Assembly: GCF_038002765.1 (NCBI RefSeq)
Contig: NZ_JBBODE010000002.1
Coordinates: 868,001 to 932,000 of the forward strand
Direction of reading: 5' to 3'
DNA from: Peribacillus sp. FSL H8-0477
GTDB lineage: Bacteria; Bacillota; Bacilli; Bacillales; DSM-1321
DNA length: 64,000 nt
Every line of letters begins with the position of its first letter. Within the stretch, counting starts at the first letter, position 1. Of the stretch, positions 36,501 to 45,526 are shown one piece after another. The translations under genes were made by a program, and so were the position numbers. Under the pieces are notes generated by a model that ran no database searches, was not told the origin of the DNA, and saw only the letters and a list, made by a program, of their open reading frames with translations.

Positions 36501-37544
36501 ATGGAAAATATATTAGAAGTTAAAGATCTTACTATTTCATTTCATACCTTTTCAGGAGAAGTACAAGCCATTCGTGGGGTGGATTTCGAACTTAAAAAAG
36601 GGGAGACATTAGCGATTGTTGGTGAATCCGGTTCAGGGAAATCTGTCACAACCAAGTCCATTATGAGGCTGCTGCCCCCTGGAAACTCTGAAATCAAACG
36701 TGGTGAAATTCTCTTTAATGGTAAAGATTTAGCTAAATTGAGTGATAAAAGCATGCAGAAGATTCGTGGGAAAGAGATATCAATGATTTTTCAGGATCCA
36801 ATGACTTCATTAAATCCAACCATGAAAATCGGCAAGCAAATTATGGAACCAATTATTAAACATCAAAATATGAGTAAATCGGAAGCAAAAGAGCGTGCAA
36901 TGGATTTACTTCGCTTGGTAGGCATTCCTAATGCGGAAGAACGTTTTGGACAATACCCGCATCAATTTTCGGGCGGGATGAGACAGCGTGTGGTTATTGC
37001 AATTGCACTTGCCTGTAACCCTAAAGTGTTGATTGCTGATGAACCAACTACAGCATTAGATGTAACCATTCAAGCGCAAATTTTAGAACTAATGAAAGAC
37101 TTACAAAAGAAAATTGATACATCAATTATCTTTATTACGCATGATCTTGGTGTCGTCGCGAATGTTGCTGACCGTGTAGCGGTTATGTATGGCGGTAAAA
37201 TTGTGGAAATTGGTACAGTTGATGAAATTTTCTACAATCCTAAACACCCGTATACGTGGGGACTAATCAGTTCTATGCCTAGTTTGGATTCGAAAGATGA
37301 TGAATTGTATGCGATACCCGGTACACCTCCCAACCTGTTACATCCGCCTATTGGGGATGCATTTGCACCCCGGAACGAATATGCCATGCAAATCGATCTT
37401 GAAGAGCAGCCGCCAATGTTTAAAGTATCAGATACACACTATGCAGCTACATGGCTTCTGCACCCAGATGCACCTAAGGTTGAACCCCCTCTAGCTGTGA
37501 AAAAAAGAATGGATCAATTCCAGACATGGCAGGAGGTTAAATAA
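36501..37544 (+). CDS. oppD: Oligopeptide ABC transporter ATPase OppD
   Basis: A 347-residue ATPase with Walker A GESGSGKS near residue 39, Q-loop FQDPMTSLNPT, signature SGGMRQR, Walker B LIADEPTTALD and H-loop ITHDLG. The C-terminal oligopeptide/dipeptide extension follows. ATG at 36501 is 6 bases from CAGGTG; the GTG at 36492 is part of the site. It overlaps oppF by one base. Confidence 0.94.
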   Translation: MENILEVKDLTISFHTFSGEVQAIRGVDFELKKGETLAIVGESGSGKSVTTKSIMRLLPPGNSEIKRGEILFNGKDLAKLSDKSMQKIRGKEISMIFQDPMTSLNPTMKIGKQIMEPIIKHQNMSKSEAKERAMDLLRLVGIPNAEERFGQYPHQFSGGMRQRVVIAIALACNPKVLIADEPTTALDVTIQAQILELMKDLQKKIDTSIIFITHDLGVVANVADRVAVMYGGKIVEIGTVDEIFYNPKHPYTWGLISSMPSLDSKDDELYAIPGTPPNLLHPPIGDAFAPRNEYAMQIDLEEQPPMFKVSDTHYAATWLLHPDAPKVEPPLAVKKRMDQFQTWQEVK

Positions 37545-38485
37545 TGGAACAACGTGAGAAATTAGTGGAGATTAGAAATCTTAAACAATACTTCAATACT
37601 GGGAAACCAAGTATGGTTAAAGCAATTGATGATATTTCCTTTGATATTTACAAAGGAGAAACGCTTGGGCTTGTGGGGGAATCTGGTTGTGGTAAGTCTA
37701 CTACAGGCCGGACAATCATTCGTTTATATGATGCTACTGATGGGGAAGTCTTCTTTAATGGAGAAAATGTTCATAATACGAAATCAAAAGCTCAGTTAAA
37801 AGATTTCAATCGCAAGATGCAAATGATCTTTCAAGATCCTTATGCTTCATTAAATCCGCGCTTAAAGATCGTTGATATCATCGCAGAAGGTATTGATATC
37901 CACGGACTAGCAAAAAATAAGGAAGATCGTATACAACAGGTTCATAAGCTGCTGGAGACAGTTGGATTAAATCGTGAGCATGCCAATCGGTATCCTCATG
38001 AATTCTCAGGTGGACAACGTCAGCGGATTGGAATAGCCCGTGCGCTTGCTGTGCAACCGGAATTTATAATTGCCGATGAGCCAATTTCTGCTTTAGATGT
38101 TTCCATCCAGGCTCAAGTTGTAAATTTACTGAAAAGACTACAAATTGAACATGGATTAACGTATCTTTTCATTGCACATGATCTTTCCATGGTTAAATAT
38201 ATCAGTGATCGTATTGGGGTTATGTATTTTGGAAAATTGGTAGAACTTGCACCCAGCGAGGAGTTATATGAAAATCCAATTCATCCATATACACAATCAT
38301 TGTTATCAGCTATTCCTGCTCCAGATCCATATAGTGAACGGATGAGAAAGCGGAAAGTATACAACCCAAACATTCACGGATATGGTGAAGGTGAAGACTT
38401 GCAAATGCGTGAAATAAAGCCAGGTCATTTCGTTTATTGTTCGGAAAAAGAGTTTAAACAATACCAAACGATTCATACAAAATAA
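37544..38485 (+). CDS. oppF: Oligopeptide ABC transporter ATPase OppF
   Basis: A 313-residue ATPase paired with OppD. Walker A GESGCGKST, Q-loop FQDPYASLNPR, signature SGGQRQR and Walker B IIADEPISALD are complete. AGGAGG lies 7 bases before the TAATG-overlapping start. It closes the oppABCDF operon. In bacilli this system feeds peptide signals for sporulation and competence into the cell; that role is by homology. Confidence 0.94.
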   Translation: MEQREKLVEIRNLKQYFNTGKPSMVKAIDDISFDIYKGETLGLVGESGCGKSTTGRTIIRLYDATDGEVFFNGENVHNTKSKAQLKDFNRKMQMIFQDPYASLNPRLKIVDIIAEGIDIHGLAKNKEDRIQQVHKLLETVGLNREHANRYPHEFSGGQRQRIGIARALAVQPEFIIADEPISALDVSIQAQVVNLLKRLQIEHGLTYLFIAHDLSMVKYISDRIGVMYFGKLVELAPSEELYENPIHPYTQSLLSAIPAPDPYSERMRKRKVYNPNIHGYGEGEDLQMREIKPGHFVYCSEKEFKQYQTIHTK

Positions 38486-38520
38486 ATTAAAAACGATCTC
38501 TTAACGAGGTCGTTTTTAAT
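38486..38520. terminator. opp operon terminator
   Basis: ATTAAAAACGATCTC and GAGGTCGTTTTTAAT pair over 15 positions (one G-U) around TTAAC. Confidence 0.9.
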
Positions 38521-38688
38521 TTGGCGAAAAAAGTCGAAAAAAGAGGCTTAAGATACCGTACCAGGTGGTATAGAAGGAAGACGATGTTTTCGGGTAAGAT
38601 GTACATAATAAAGAAATAATAATAAAAAACGTTTCATGTTTATTTTGTAAGTAGGGTTATCCTATACATTAAAGAAAGGAGTTAGAGA

Positions 38689-39897
38689 ATGAAATTTCTA
38701 AATAAAATACTGATTTCGAGCGTAGCTTTAGCCAGCTCCTTAACAGTCCTCAACCCCTCCGTTCTTGCTGAAACAGATAGTAAGAGCAAGTCAGGCCACC
38801 AAACGAGTGAGCTTGCACTAACGAAAAAGGTCTTGCCTGATAAAATGAATCGGTTTAAATATGAAACCAATTTTACTTTTAACTATCCTGATGCCGTGCG
38901 CGGTATTTATCTCACTGGTAATTCTGCAGGAGGTCAAAAATTCGATAAACTTCTAAATTATGTTGAAAAAACGGAATTGAATGCTATGGTGATTGATATA
39001 AAAGATGATTGGGGGAATATTACGTATACTCCTGAGGACCCTGATTCACCCTATGCTGATATTGCAAAGAACTACATATCGGAACCAGTAGAAATGTTGA
39101 GTAAGCTTGAAGAGAAAAAAGTTTATCCAATAGCGAGAGTTGTGGTCTTTAAGGATTCGGTTCTTTCAAAGCAAAAACCAGAGTGGTCCTTTGTAGATAA
39201 CGGGGAAACTTGGAAGAATGGACGAGGAGAATCGTTTGTTAATCCGTTTATGAAAGAAGTTTGGGACTATAATATCGGAGTCGCAATAGAAGCTGCGAAA
39301 ATGGGCTTCCAAGAAATTCAATTTGATTACGTCCGTTTTCCTGAGGGATTCGAAAATCGAGAAGACTCACTAACGTATTCCATGGGTGAATATAAAGGAA
39401 CATCGACTAATCACACACAAAAACGTGTACAGGCAGTTACAGACTTCGTCGCTTACGCAAGAGAGAAACTGAAACCATATGATGTAAAGGTATCTGTAGA
39501 TATCTTCGGTTATGCAGCAACTTTACCAGAAGCACCTGGAATCGGTCAAAACTTCTCTAAAATATCTGAGAATGTAGATGTTATTTCGTCGATGATCTAC
39601 CCAAGTCATTGGACATCCTATTTTGGCATTACTAAGCCTGATTTAGAACCATATAAGCTGGTTTCAGCTTATGCGAAATTGGAAAAAGAAAAATTAGGAG
39701 AATTAAAAACACCCCCGACTTCAAGACCATGGCTTCAAGATTTTACTGCTGCCTATCTTGGAAAAGGAAACTACTTAAAATATGGGAAGTCTGAAGTTCA
39801 GGCACAGATTGATGCATTAAATAAAAATGGAATAAATGAATACTTGTTATGGAACGCTGCGAATAATTACACACAGGGTGTCGATTATAAACCATGA
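38689..39897 (+). CDS. Secreted putative glycoside hydrolase (DUF4015-type)
   Basis: A 402-residue exported protein. The Sec signal (residues 1-27, KILISSVALASSLTVLNPSVLA) ends in an ALA-like cleavage site, followed by a TIM-barrel-like domain. GIYLTGNSAGG, MVIDIKDDWGNITY, FQEIQFDYVRFPEG and VDVISSMIYPSHW are characteristic of the DUF4015 putative glycosyl hydrolase family; the Asp residues are candidate catalytic acids. The substrate is unknown, possibly a cell-wall or extracellular glycan. It is monocistronic, with AAAGGAG before the ATG. Confidence 0.85.
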   Translation: MKFLNKILISSVALASSLTVLNPSVLAETDSKSKSGHQTSELALTKKVLPDKMNRFKYETNFTFNYPDAVRGIYLTGNSAGGQKFDKLLNYVEKTELNAMVIDIKDDWGNITYTPEDPDSPYADIAKNYISEPVEMLSKLEEKKVYPIARVVVFKDSVLSKQKPEWSFVDNGETWKNGRGESFVNPFMKEVWDYNIGVAIEAAKMGFQEIQFDYVRFPEGFENREDSLTYSMGEYKGTSTNHTQKRVQAVTDFVAYAREKLKPYDVKVSVDIFGYAATLPEAPGIGQNFSKISENVDVISSMIYPSHWTSYFGITKPDLEPYKLVSAYAKLEKEKLGELKTPPTSRPWLQDFTAAYLGKGNYLKYGKSEVQAQIDALNKNGINEYLLWNAANNYTQGVDYKP

Positions 39898-39902
39898 TTG
39901 AT

Positions 39903-39923
39903 CGGGCAGTGAAAAACTGCCCG
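39903..39923 (+). terminator. Hairpin after the DUF4015 gene
   Basis: CGGGCAGT and ACTGCCCG pair around GAAAA. The downstream T run is weak (AGTTTCTG), so termination may be inefficient. Confidence 0.6.
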
Positions 39924-39938
39924 AGTTTCTGCGGTCAA

Positions 39939-40124
39939 TTACTTTTTACTGCCGCCTACTTGGTTCCAGCCAGCTTGTATGTCTGTGGAGTGATCAGCAA
40001 TTTCTGTTCGGCGTTTTCCTCCGAAAAACGTTTCACCGAGGGTGTTGAGTATCACACCGTTGAATGCGGTGATCCCAATTATTAAACCTGCGACTACAGT
40101 GAAGTCAACGAAATACCCAATCAT
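39939..40124 (-). CDS. Small membrane protein, unknown
   Basis: A 61-residue protein with one hydrophobic segment (about 2-25, GYFVDFTVVAGLIIGITAFNG) and a polar tail (KRRTEIADHSTDIQAGWNQVGG). ATG at 40124 follows AGGAGGG by 5 bases. I do not recognise a family. It is convergent with the DUF4015 gene and divergent from yjbC. Confidence 0.72.
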   Translation of the reverse strand: MIGYFVDFTVVAGLIIGITAFNGVILNTLGETFFGGKRRTEIADHSTDIQAGWNQVGGSKK

Positions 40125-40217
40125 GGACACCCTCCTAGGTAAGAATGATGAAATACTATCGTAAATAAATGTACCATTTTTTAACAGATAATTTCAACAG
40201 AAGAGAGGAACTTAACA

Positions 40218-40802
40218 ATGCACTGGTATGAAAAGCTTAACGAATATTTTCCTATTCATGAAATGAAATCACAAGAACATATGGAAACCCTATTGGAAGA
40301 AAAGGGAGATATCTATCAAAAAGATGAAGGCCCGCACCATGTTTTAATGTATGTCGAAGATACTGATTATATTTTTATCGATTATTTGTTTGTGTCTAAC
40401 GCTTCAAGAGGCCAAGGAATCGGAAAGAAACTCATTAAGATGCTGCAGGAAAAACAAAAACCTATTCTTCTAGAGGTTGAACCTATAGACAAGAACGATA
40501 AAGATTCCGCACGAAGGCTTAAATTCTATAAACGTGAAGGGTTTAACCATGCTTCAATGGTTTCTTATCGGAGAAGATCTTTAGCGACGAATGAAATCAG
40601 TCCTATGGAAATATTATATTGGGCTCCGAATCCTCGATTAGATGCGGCTGAGGAAGAGGAAATTCTCAATTACATGAAGAGAACCTATCAACGAATTCAT
40701 ACGTATAAAGATAAACTATTCTATGGAAAAATGTATCAGCCTGTTGATGAAGTATTGACCCTCAAATCAGCTCCTGAGGAAGATATTCTAAAGTCTATTT
40801 AA
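40218..40802 (+). CDS. yjbC: GNAT-family acetyltransferase YjbC
   Basis: A 194-residue protein whose middle carries the GNAT acetyl-CoA signature RGQGIGKKLI (near residue 72) and a YKREGF element. The C-terminal half is specific to YjbC. It precedes spxA as in B. subtilis, where the two genes can be co-transcribed. Here a hairpin and about 350 bases lie between, so spxA probably also has its own promoter. Substrate unknown. Confidence 0.85.
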   Translation: MHWYEKLNEYFPIHEMKSQEHMETLLEEKGDIYQKDEGPHHVLMYVEDTDYIFIDYLFVSNASRGQGIGKKLIKMLQEKQKPILLEVEPIDKNDKDSARRLKFYKREGFNHASMVSYRRRSLATNEISPMEILYWAPNPRLDAAEEEEILNYMKRTYQRIHTYKDKLFYGKMYQPVDEVLTLKSAPEEDILKSI

Positions 40803-40878
40803 TTGTTTTAGTAAGAAAGGTTTAATGGAAGTGAAAAGGGGTATCTAAAAAGTATTGTATTGTAACAGTGAAAAAAAT

Positions 40879-40922
40879 GGTAATTGAGAATTAGCACAGG
40901 ATTTTTTCAATTGCCTTTTTTT
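40879..40922 (+). terminator. Terminator-like hairpin between yjbC and spxA
   Basis: GGTAATTGA pairs with TCAATTGCC (one G-U pair) and T7 follows. The rest of 40803-41158 is AT-rich leader; TATAAT at 41044-41049 is a likely -10 for spxA. Confidence 0.7.
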
Positions 40923-41158
40923 CATTACCGAAATGATGATATCTAATCAGCTGGGTAAAAGCTGCAAATAGTGTTAGGAATTCATGCTTTACTGTGATTG
41001 TAGGCAAATATTAAAAAGGGTATTCATTTCGCTGAATATAGTGTATAATCATAAATATATATTGCTAATTTAAAATCATTTCAATGTAGATATTAGTGAT
41101 AAAAAATAGAGTTCCCATCATAGATTGCCAATTCTATACTTAGGGAGTGTGAAGTAAC

Positions 41159-41554
41159 ATGGTTACATTATATACCTCACCAAGCTGTACCTCATGCAGA
41201 AAAGCAAAAGCATGGTTGGAAGAGCATGAGATAGGATATACAGAAAGAAACATCTTTTCAGAACCGTTATCAATTGAAGAAATTAAAGAAATTCTTCGAA
41301 TGACAGAAGACGGAACAGATGAAATTATTTCAACACGTTCTAAAACATTCCAAAAATTGAATGTTAACCTAGAATTATTGCCCCTTCAGGAATTATATAA
41401 GCTTATCAAAGACAATCCTGGCCTGCTAAGACGTCCAATTATCCTTGATGAAAAAAGACTTCAAGTCGGATATAATGAAGATGAAATTAGAAGGTTCCTG
41501 CCGCGTAAAGTTCGTACATACCAATTACGCGAAGCACAGCGGATGGTCAATTAA
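41159..41554 (+). CDS. spxA: Spx, redox-sensing RNA polymerase-binding regulator
   Basis: A 131-residue ArsC-family protein. C10-x-x-C13 (SPSCTSCRK) is the thiol-disulfide switch, [25 protein letters not shown] is the conserved C-terminal half, and the short C-tail (LREAQRMVN) is the degradation-prone end. It binds the RNA polymerase alpha subunit and activates thiol stress genes. Its adaptor SpxH lies 7 kb downstream and mecA directly after it. A terminator follows. Confidence 0.96.
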   Translation: MVTLYTSPSCTSCRKAKAWLEEHEIGYTERNIFSEPLSIEEIKEILRMTEDGTDEIISTRSKTFQKLNVNLELLPLQELYKLIKDNPGLLRRPIILDEKRLQVGYNEDEIRRFLPRKVRTYQLREAQRMVN

Positions 41555-41566
41555 AATAGGCGTAAG

Positions 41567-41600
41567 CCCTGCCATTAAATTTGGCGGGGTTTTTATTTTT
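41567..41600 (+). terminator. spxA terminator
   Basis: AGCCCTGCC pairs with GGCGGGGTT (one G-U) and is followed by TTTATTTTTT. Confidence 0.85.
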
Positions 41601-41909
41601 TATTTGCTAAATAAGCTCATGCAAACCTGCTCGTTTTGAATAGAATAAGGTAACCAGGTAAAATTAAATGGAGTTGCAACTCATACCTATATTTTGTAAT
41701 ATAGTAGGACTATTAGGCAAATGATTGTTTTTTACAACTAGAGGTTTTTTATTTCCCTTCTCAAGGGTTTTATCATAAAATAAAAGAAATAGTTTATTTT
41801 TATCCTGCTGCCGGTTACAAGTATTCCTTCGGGGGTAAAGATATCATAAGAGCGTTTATAGCTCGGGGGTAATTATCCCTTCAAAACGAGAAAGAAGGGA
41901 GATGGAATT
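41600..41909. other. Leader region before mecA
   Basis: About 310 bases without a gene. CGGGGGTAA occurs twice (41830 and 41864, 34 bp apart) close to the mecA start; the second is followed by GAAGGGAG, the ribosome site. No clear promoter hexamers or riboswitch fold could be assigned. Confidence 0.4.
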
Positions 41910-42578
41910 ATGGAGATCGAACGCATTAATGAAGATACCGTTAAATTTTATATTTCTTATATAGATATTGAAGAACGCGGCTTTGACCGGGAAGAGATAT
42001 GGTACAGCCGTGAGCGCAGTGAAGAATTGTTCTGGGAAATGATGGATGAAGTACATCAAGAAGAAGAATTTACGATGGAAGGACCTTTATGGATACAAGT
42101 ACAAGCACTTGAAAAAGGTCTAGAGGTTTTAGTTACTCGAGCTCAGTTGACAAAGGACGGCCAAAAACTGGAGCTTCCGCTGGCAGATGACAAGCTTGGT
42201 GATATGCAGGTAGACGAAAAACTGGAATCACTGCTTGAACAACAATTTCAAGGGAAGCATGAATTCAGTTCAGTACAGTTTGAAGATGGTGTAATTGAAT
42301 TTATTACGGCTTTCGATGACTTTGAAGATGTTATTTCTCTGAGTAAACGCTGTGGACTTGATAGTCTAGATGCGAAGCTCTATGCATACAATAATAAATA
42401 TTATCTCTATATTTCATTCTCAGAAGATGATTCGGAGGAAGAAGAAATTGATAATATTTTGAGTACACTGTTAGAGTATAGTCATGAATCACCTATTACC
42501 GTTCATATCTTACAGGAATACGGAAAAATAGTGATTGAAAATGATGTGTTTAACACGGTTCATAAATATTTTGCTTAG
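41910..42578 (+). CDS. mecA: Adaptor protein MecA
   Basis: A 222-residue acidic adaptor that delivers ComK and other substrates to ClpC-ClpP. It has the N-terminal substrate domain (MEIERINEDTVKFYISYIDIEERGFDREEIWYS-type opening), a Glu-rich linker and the C-terminal ClpC-binding domain (FEDVISLSKRC...LYAYNNKYYLYISF). GAAGGGAG precedes the ATG. Location after spxA is conserved. Confidence 0.95.
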   Translation: MEIERINEDTVKFYISYIDIEERGFDREEIWYSRERSEELFWEMMDEVHQEEEFTMEGPLWIQVQALEKGLEVLVTRAQLTKDGQKLELPLADDKLGDMQVDEKLESLLEQQFQGKHEFSSVQFEDGVIEFITAFDDFEDVISLSKRCGLDSLDAKLYAYNNKYYLYISFSEDDSEEEEIDNILSTLLEYSHESPITVHILQEYGKIVIENDVFNTVHKYFA

Positions 42579-42581
42579 TGT

Positions 42582-42612
42582 AAAGCCGATTTCAGTCTGA
42601 AGTCGGCTTTTT
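42582..42612 (+). terminator. mecA terminator
   Basis: AAAGCCGA and TCGGCTTT with an inner TCAG/CTGA pairing, then T5. Confidence 0.9.
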
Positions 42613-42655
42613 GTTTCATACTGACCTCTTTTTAAATGATTGGCAGGTGAGCGGG

Positions 42656-44173
42656 TTGAAAAACACATTTCGTGTTGTGTTATTATCAGGAATATTACTC
42701 TGTTTTTGGTTTATTTTTCATAACACCTTGACCGATACAGTATTCAGATATTTCAGTATTCTTTTATCATTGTCGCTTCTTGTGATCGGAATCCTGATTT
42801 TCCTTGAAAACAGACATCCAGCTCAAACACTTACATGGCTGATCGTATTCGGTGCATTTCCGATTATCGGTTTTATTTTTTACTTTCTGTTTGGACGTAA
42901 TTATCGTAAGGAACGAATTTTTCGAAAAAAATATTTGCTTGATAAAGAAGCCTATTTACAAGTTCAAGCGAAGAGTAAGACTAATTCAAACGATCAACGG
43001 AAATTAGAAGAGACTATTCATCAGAGCAAATTATTTCGGTTAGCTGAACGAATCGGAAACAGCCCCATTTCGTTTGCGACGGAAACAAAAATTCTCACAA
43101 ATGGAGATGAAACGTATTCTCATATCCTAGAAGAACTGGATAAAGCAGCGCATCATATACATATCCAATATTATATTGTCCGTGATGATCATATTGGGCA
43201 GGAAATTAAGAAGATGCTCATTGAAAAAGCCAAGCAAGGAATAAAGGTTCGCTTTCTGTATGATGCAGTAGGATCGTGGAAATTATCGACTACCTATATT
43301 ACTGACCTGAAGAATGCTGGAGTAGAAACAGTAGCCTTTGGTCCTGTCCATCTGCCGTTTTTAAATAATAAATTCAACTTTCGTAATCACCGTAAGATTA
43401 TCGTGATTGATGGCTCTGTAGGCTTTATGGGTGGATTGAATATTGGGGACGAATATCTCGGACGCAATGAGGTATTTGGTTTTTGGAGAGATACACATTT
43501 AATGGCTAAAGGTGAGGCAGTTCAGACCATGCAGTTAATTTTCCTTCAGGACTGGTACTATAGTACCGATCATAGCTTTCTGACAGATGAGTATCTTTCC
43601 CCGTCCATGCCTCAAGAACATACACATGGAGGCGTGCAGATTATTGCCGGCGGGCCGGATAACGAATTGGCTATTATTAAAAGCATCTTCTTCTGTATGA
43701 TTACCAATGCTCAAAAATCAGTCTGGATTGCTTCTCCGTACTTTATTCCTGACGAGGATATTTTTCAAGCGATGAAGATTGCGGCCTTAAGTGGTCTGGA
43801 TGTCAGGCTGCTTGTCCCCAAAAATCCAGATAAACGAATTGTATTTCACGCTTCCAGGTCTTATTTCCCTGAACTATTAGCTGCTGGCGTTCGAATCTTC
43901 GAATACAAAAATGGGTTCATGCATTCGAAACTAGTCATTGTTGATCATGAGATTGCTTCTATTGGAACAGCCAATATGGATATGCGCAGTTTTCATTTAA
44001 ACTTTGAAGTGAATGCGTTTTTGTTTCAAACAAGAAGTACTCAAAGATTGGTCAATGATTTTTTACATGACCTTCACGTATCATGCGAATTACATTTGGA
44101 TGACTTTTCTAAGCGTAAAATTAGATATAAGATAATGGAATCCACCTGCAGGCTGTTATCCCCGTTATTATAA
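42656..44173 (+). CDS. cls: Cardiolipin synthase
   Basis: A phospholipase D superfamily enzyme of about 505 residues that joins two phosphatidylglycerols. Two N-terminal membrane spans (about 5-22 and 30-48, plus TWLIVFGAFPIIGFIFYFLFG) precede two HKD motifs: HRKIIVIDGSVGFMGGLN and HSKLVIVDHEIASIGTANMD. I chose TTG at 42656 after CAGGTGAG; the open frame up to 42611 lies in the mecA terminator. Insertion of a cls gene between mecA and coiA differs from the B. subtilis order. Confidence 0.9.
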   Translation: MKNTFRVVLLSGILLCFWFIFHNTLTDTVFRYFSILLSLSLLVIGILIFLENRHPAQTLTWLIVFGAFPIIGFIFYFLFGRNYRKERIFRKKYLLDKEAYLQVQAKSKTNSNDQRKLEETIHQSKLFRLAERIGNSPISFATETKILTNGDETYSHILEELDKAAHHIHIQYYIVRDDHIGQEIKKMLIEKAKQGIKVRFLYDAVGSWKLSTTYITDLKNAGVETVAFGPVHLPFLNNKFNFRNHRKIIVIDGSVGFMGGLNIGDEYLGRNEVFGFWRDTHLMAKGEAVQTMQLIFLQDWYYSTDHSFLTDEYLSPSMPQEHTHGGVQIIAGGPDNELAIIKSIFFCMITNAQKSVWIASPYFIPDEDIFQAMKIAALSGLDVRLLVPKNPDKRIVFHASRSYFPELLAAGVRIFEYKNGFMHSKLVIVDHEIASIGTANMDMRSFHLNFEVNAFLFQTRSTQRLVNDFLHDLHVSCELHLDDFSKRKIRYKIMESTCRLLSPLL

Positions 44174-44177
44174 AATG

Positions 44178-44206
44178 AAGGGCCGAAAATCAGTTTCGGC
44201 CTTTTT
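44178..44206 (+). terminator. cls terminator
   Basis: GGCCGAAA and TTTCGGCC pair around a 5-base loop, then T5. Confidence 0.9.
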
Positions 44207-44260
44207 GAAGGAATATTCCCCAAGCTTGGCGAATTCTCTTTTAGGAAAAGGAGGATGCCT

Positions 44261-45430
44261 ATGCTAACCGCAAAAAATCAGGAGGGAATGTTAATAACAC
44301 TTCCTGAAAAGATAACAAAAGAAGCATTGAAAGTAGTAAAAGAGAATCAGGAGTTCTACTGCCCCTGTTGTGAAAGTGAATTAATTATTAAAGCTGGTGA
44401 TAAGAAGATTCCTCATTTTGCTCACAAAAAAAATCCCCTCTGCACCGCCTCATCTGAAGCAGAATCCGTCTATCATCTCACTGGAAAACGTCAACTTTTC
44501 AATTGGCTGCAAAAGAATCAAATTCCCTCCCAACTGGAGGCCTATCTACCTGATATTAAACAACGTGCAGATATTCTAGTTACCTCGGAAAAAGGGGTAT
44601 ACGCAGTAGAATTTCAGTGCTCCGTTATCTCAGTAAAAGATTTTGTAAAGAGGACCGCTCTTTATTTGGAAATTGGAGTTATTCCAATATGGATCCTAGC
44701 AGAAAAAAATCTTCGAAAGGATAAAGCAAATGCGTTCATGCTGTCAGCTTTTCACTGGCAGTTCCTCAATGAGACATTTAAACGCCCCCTCATTATTACC
44801 TTCTGTCCTGAAAAAGGCCATATGGGCTTTCTACAGCATCTTACGCCATTCTCAGCTCGAACTACATACGCTGCCTTTGTAAAAGTGAAGCTAACGCTGT
44901 TGAGGCCTTGTACGCTCCCTGTTATTAATGAACCTCTTATACTGAAGACCTGGTTTGCAAAACGAAAAAATTGGAGTCTTTTTAGTATGAGAAGAATCAC
45001 TCGAAAAGATCGTTTTTATGCAGCGCTATATAATAATAGCCTCTCACCAGGAACCCTCCCCTTTGAAATCGGACTGCCTGTGAAAGGGATGTGGGTAATC
45101 GAAACACCAGCAGTCAAATGGCAAGGGTGGCTGTATATGGATGTTCTGTACACGAGAGAAAAAGGGGAGTTAATAACCTTTAATCAGGTTCTTTCTGCCT
45201 TCCGAAAACGGCAGAGGAAAGGAGATATTAAACTTCGTTCGCTGGCTTTACTGCCATACCTGGATTGCACTGCGGTTATTAAAGAATATTTACATCTTCT
45301 TAAAGAATTAGGACACCTGAAGGAAGAAGCGGCGGGGATCTATTCGATCAGGGAGTTGATTCAAATTCCCCAAAATGATATAGAAGTAGAAAATTTAGAA
45401 AAATCATTATATTTAAAGCTTACTAAATGA
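44261..45430 (+). CDS. coiA: Competence protein CoiA
   Basis: A 389-residue CoiA homologue. The N-terminal zinc-finger-like CPCC...FAHKK region (near residues 36-60) and the nuclease core ADILV...YAVEFQCS (about 100-122) fit the CoiA PD-(D/E)XK-like fold. It aids recombination of incoming DNA during transformation. ATG at 44261 is 6 bases from GGAGG; the ATG at 44255 touches it. It keeps its place between mecA and pepF. Confidence 0.9.
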   Translation: MLTAKNQEGMLITLPEKITKEALKVVKENQEFYCPCCESELIIKAGDKKIPHFAHKKNPLCTASSEAESVYHLTGKRQLFNWLQKNQIPSQLEAYLPDIKQRADILVTSEKGVYAVEFQCSVISVKDFVKRTALYLEIGVIPIWILAEKNLRKDKANAFMLSAFHWQFLNETFKRPLIITFCPEKGHMGFLQHLTPFSARTTYAAFVKVKLTLLRPCTLPVINEPLILKTWFAKRKNWSLFSMRRITRKDRFYAALYNNSLSPGTLPFEIGLPVKGMWVIETPAVKWQGWLYMDVLYTREKGELITFNQVLSAFRKRQRKGDIKLRSLALLPYLDCTAVIKEYLHLLKELGHLKEEAAGIYSIRELIQIPQNDIEVENLEKSLYLKLTK

Positions 45431-45526
45431 TTTTTATAAGGAAAATGGAGTACAATAGACATAGTACACCTATCATAGGGGTTAGGACAAACATCCAATA
45501 GGAAGATTTAGAGGAGGACCATAGAC

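Noticed and set aside
41829-41872. Further tandem array with CGGGGGTAA
   Set aside because: Two copies only, 34 bp apart, one of them merging with the mecA ribosome region; not the 21-bp pattern.
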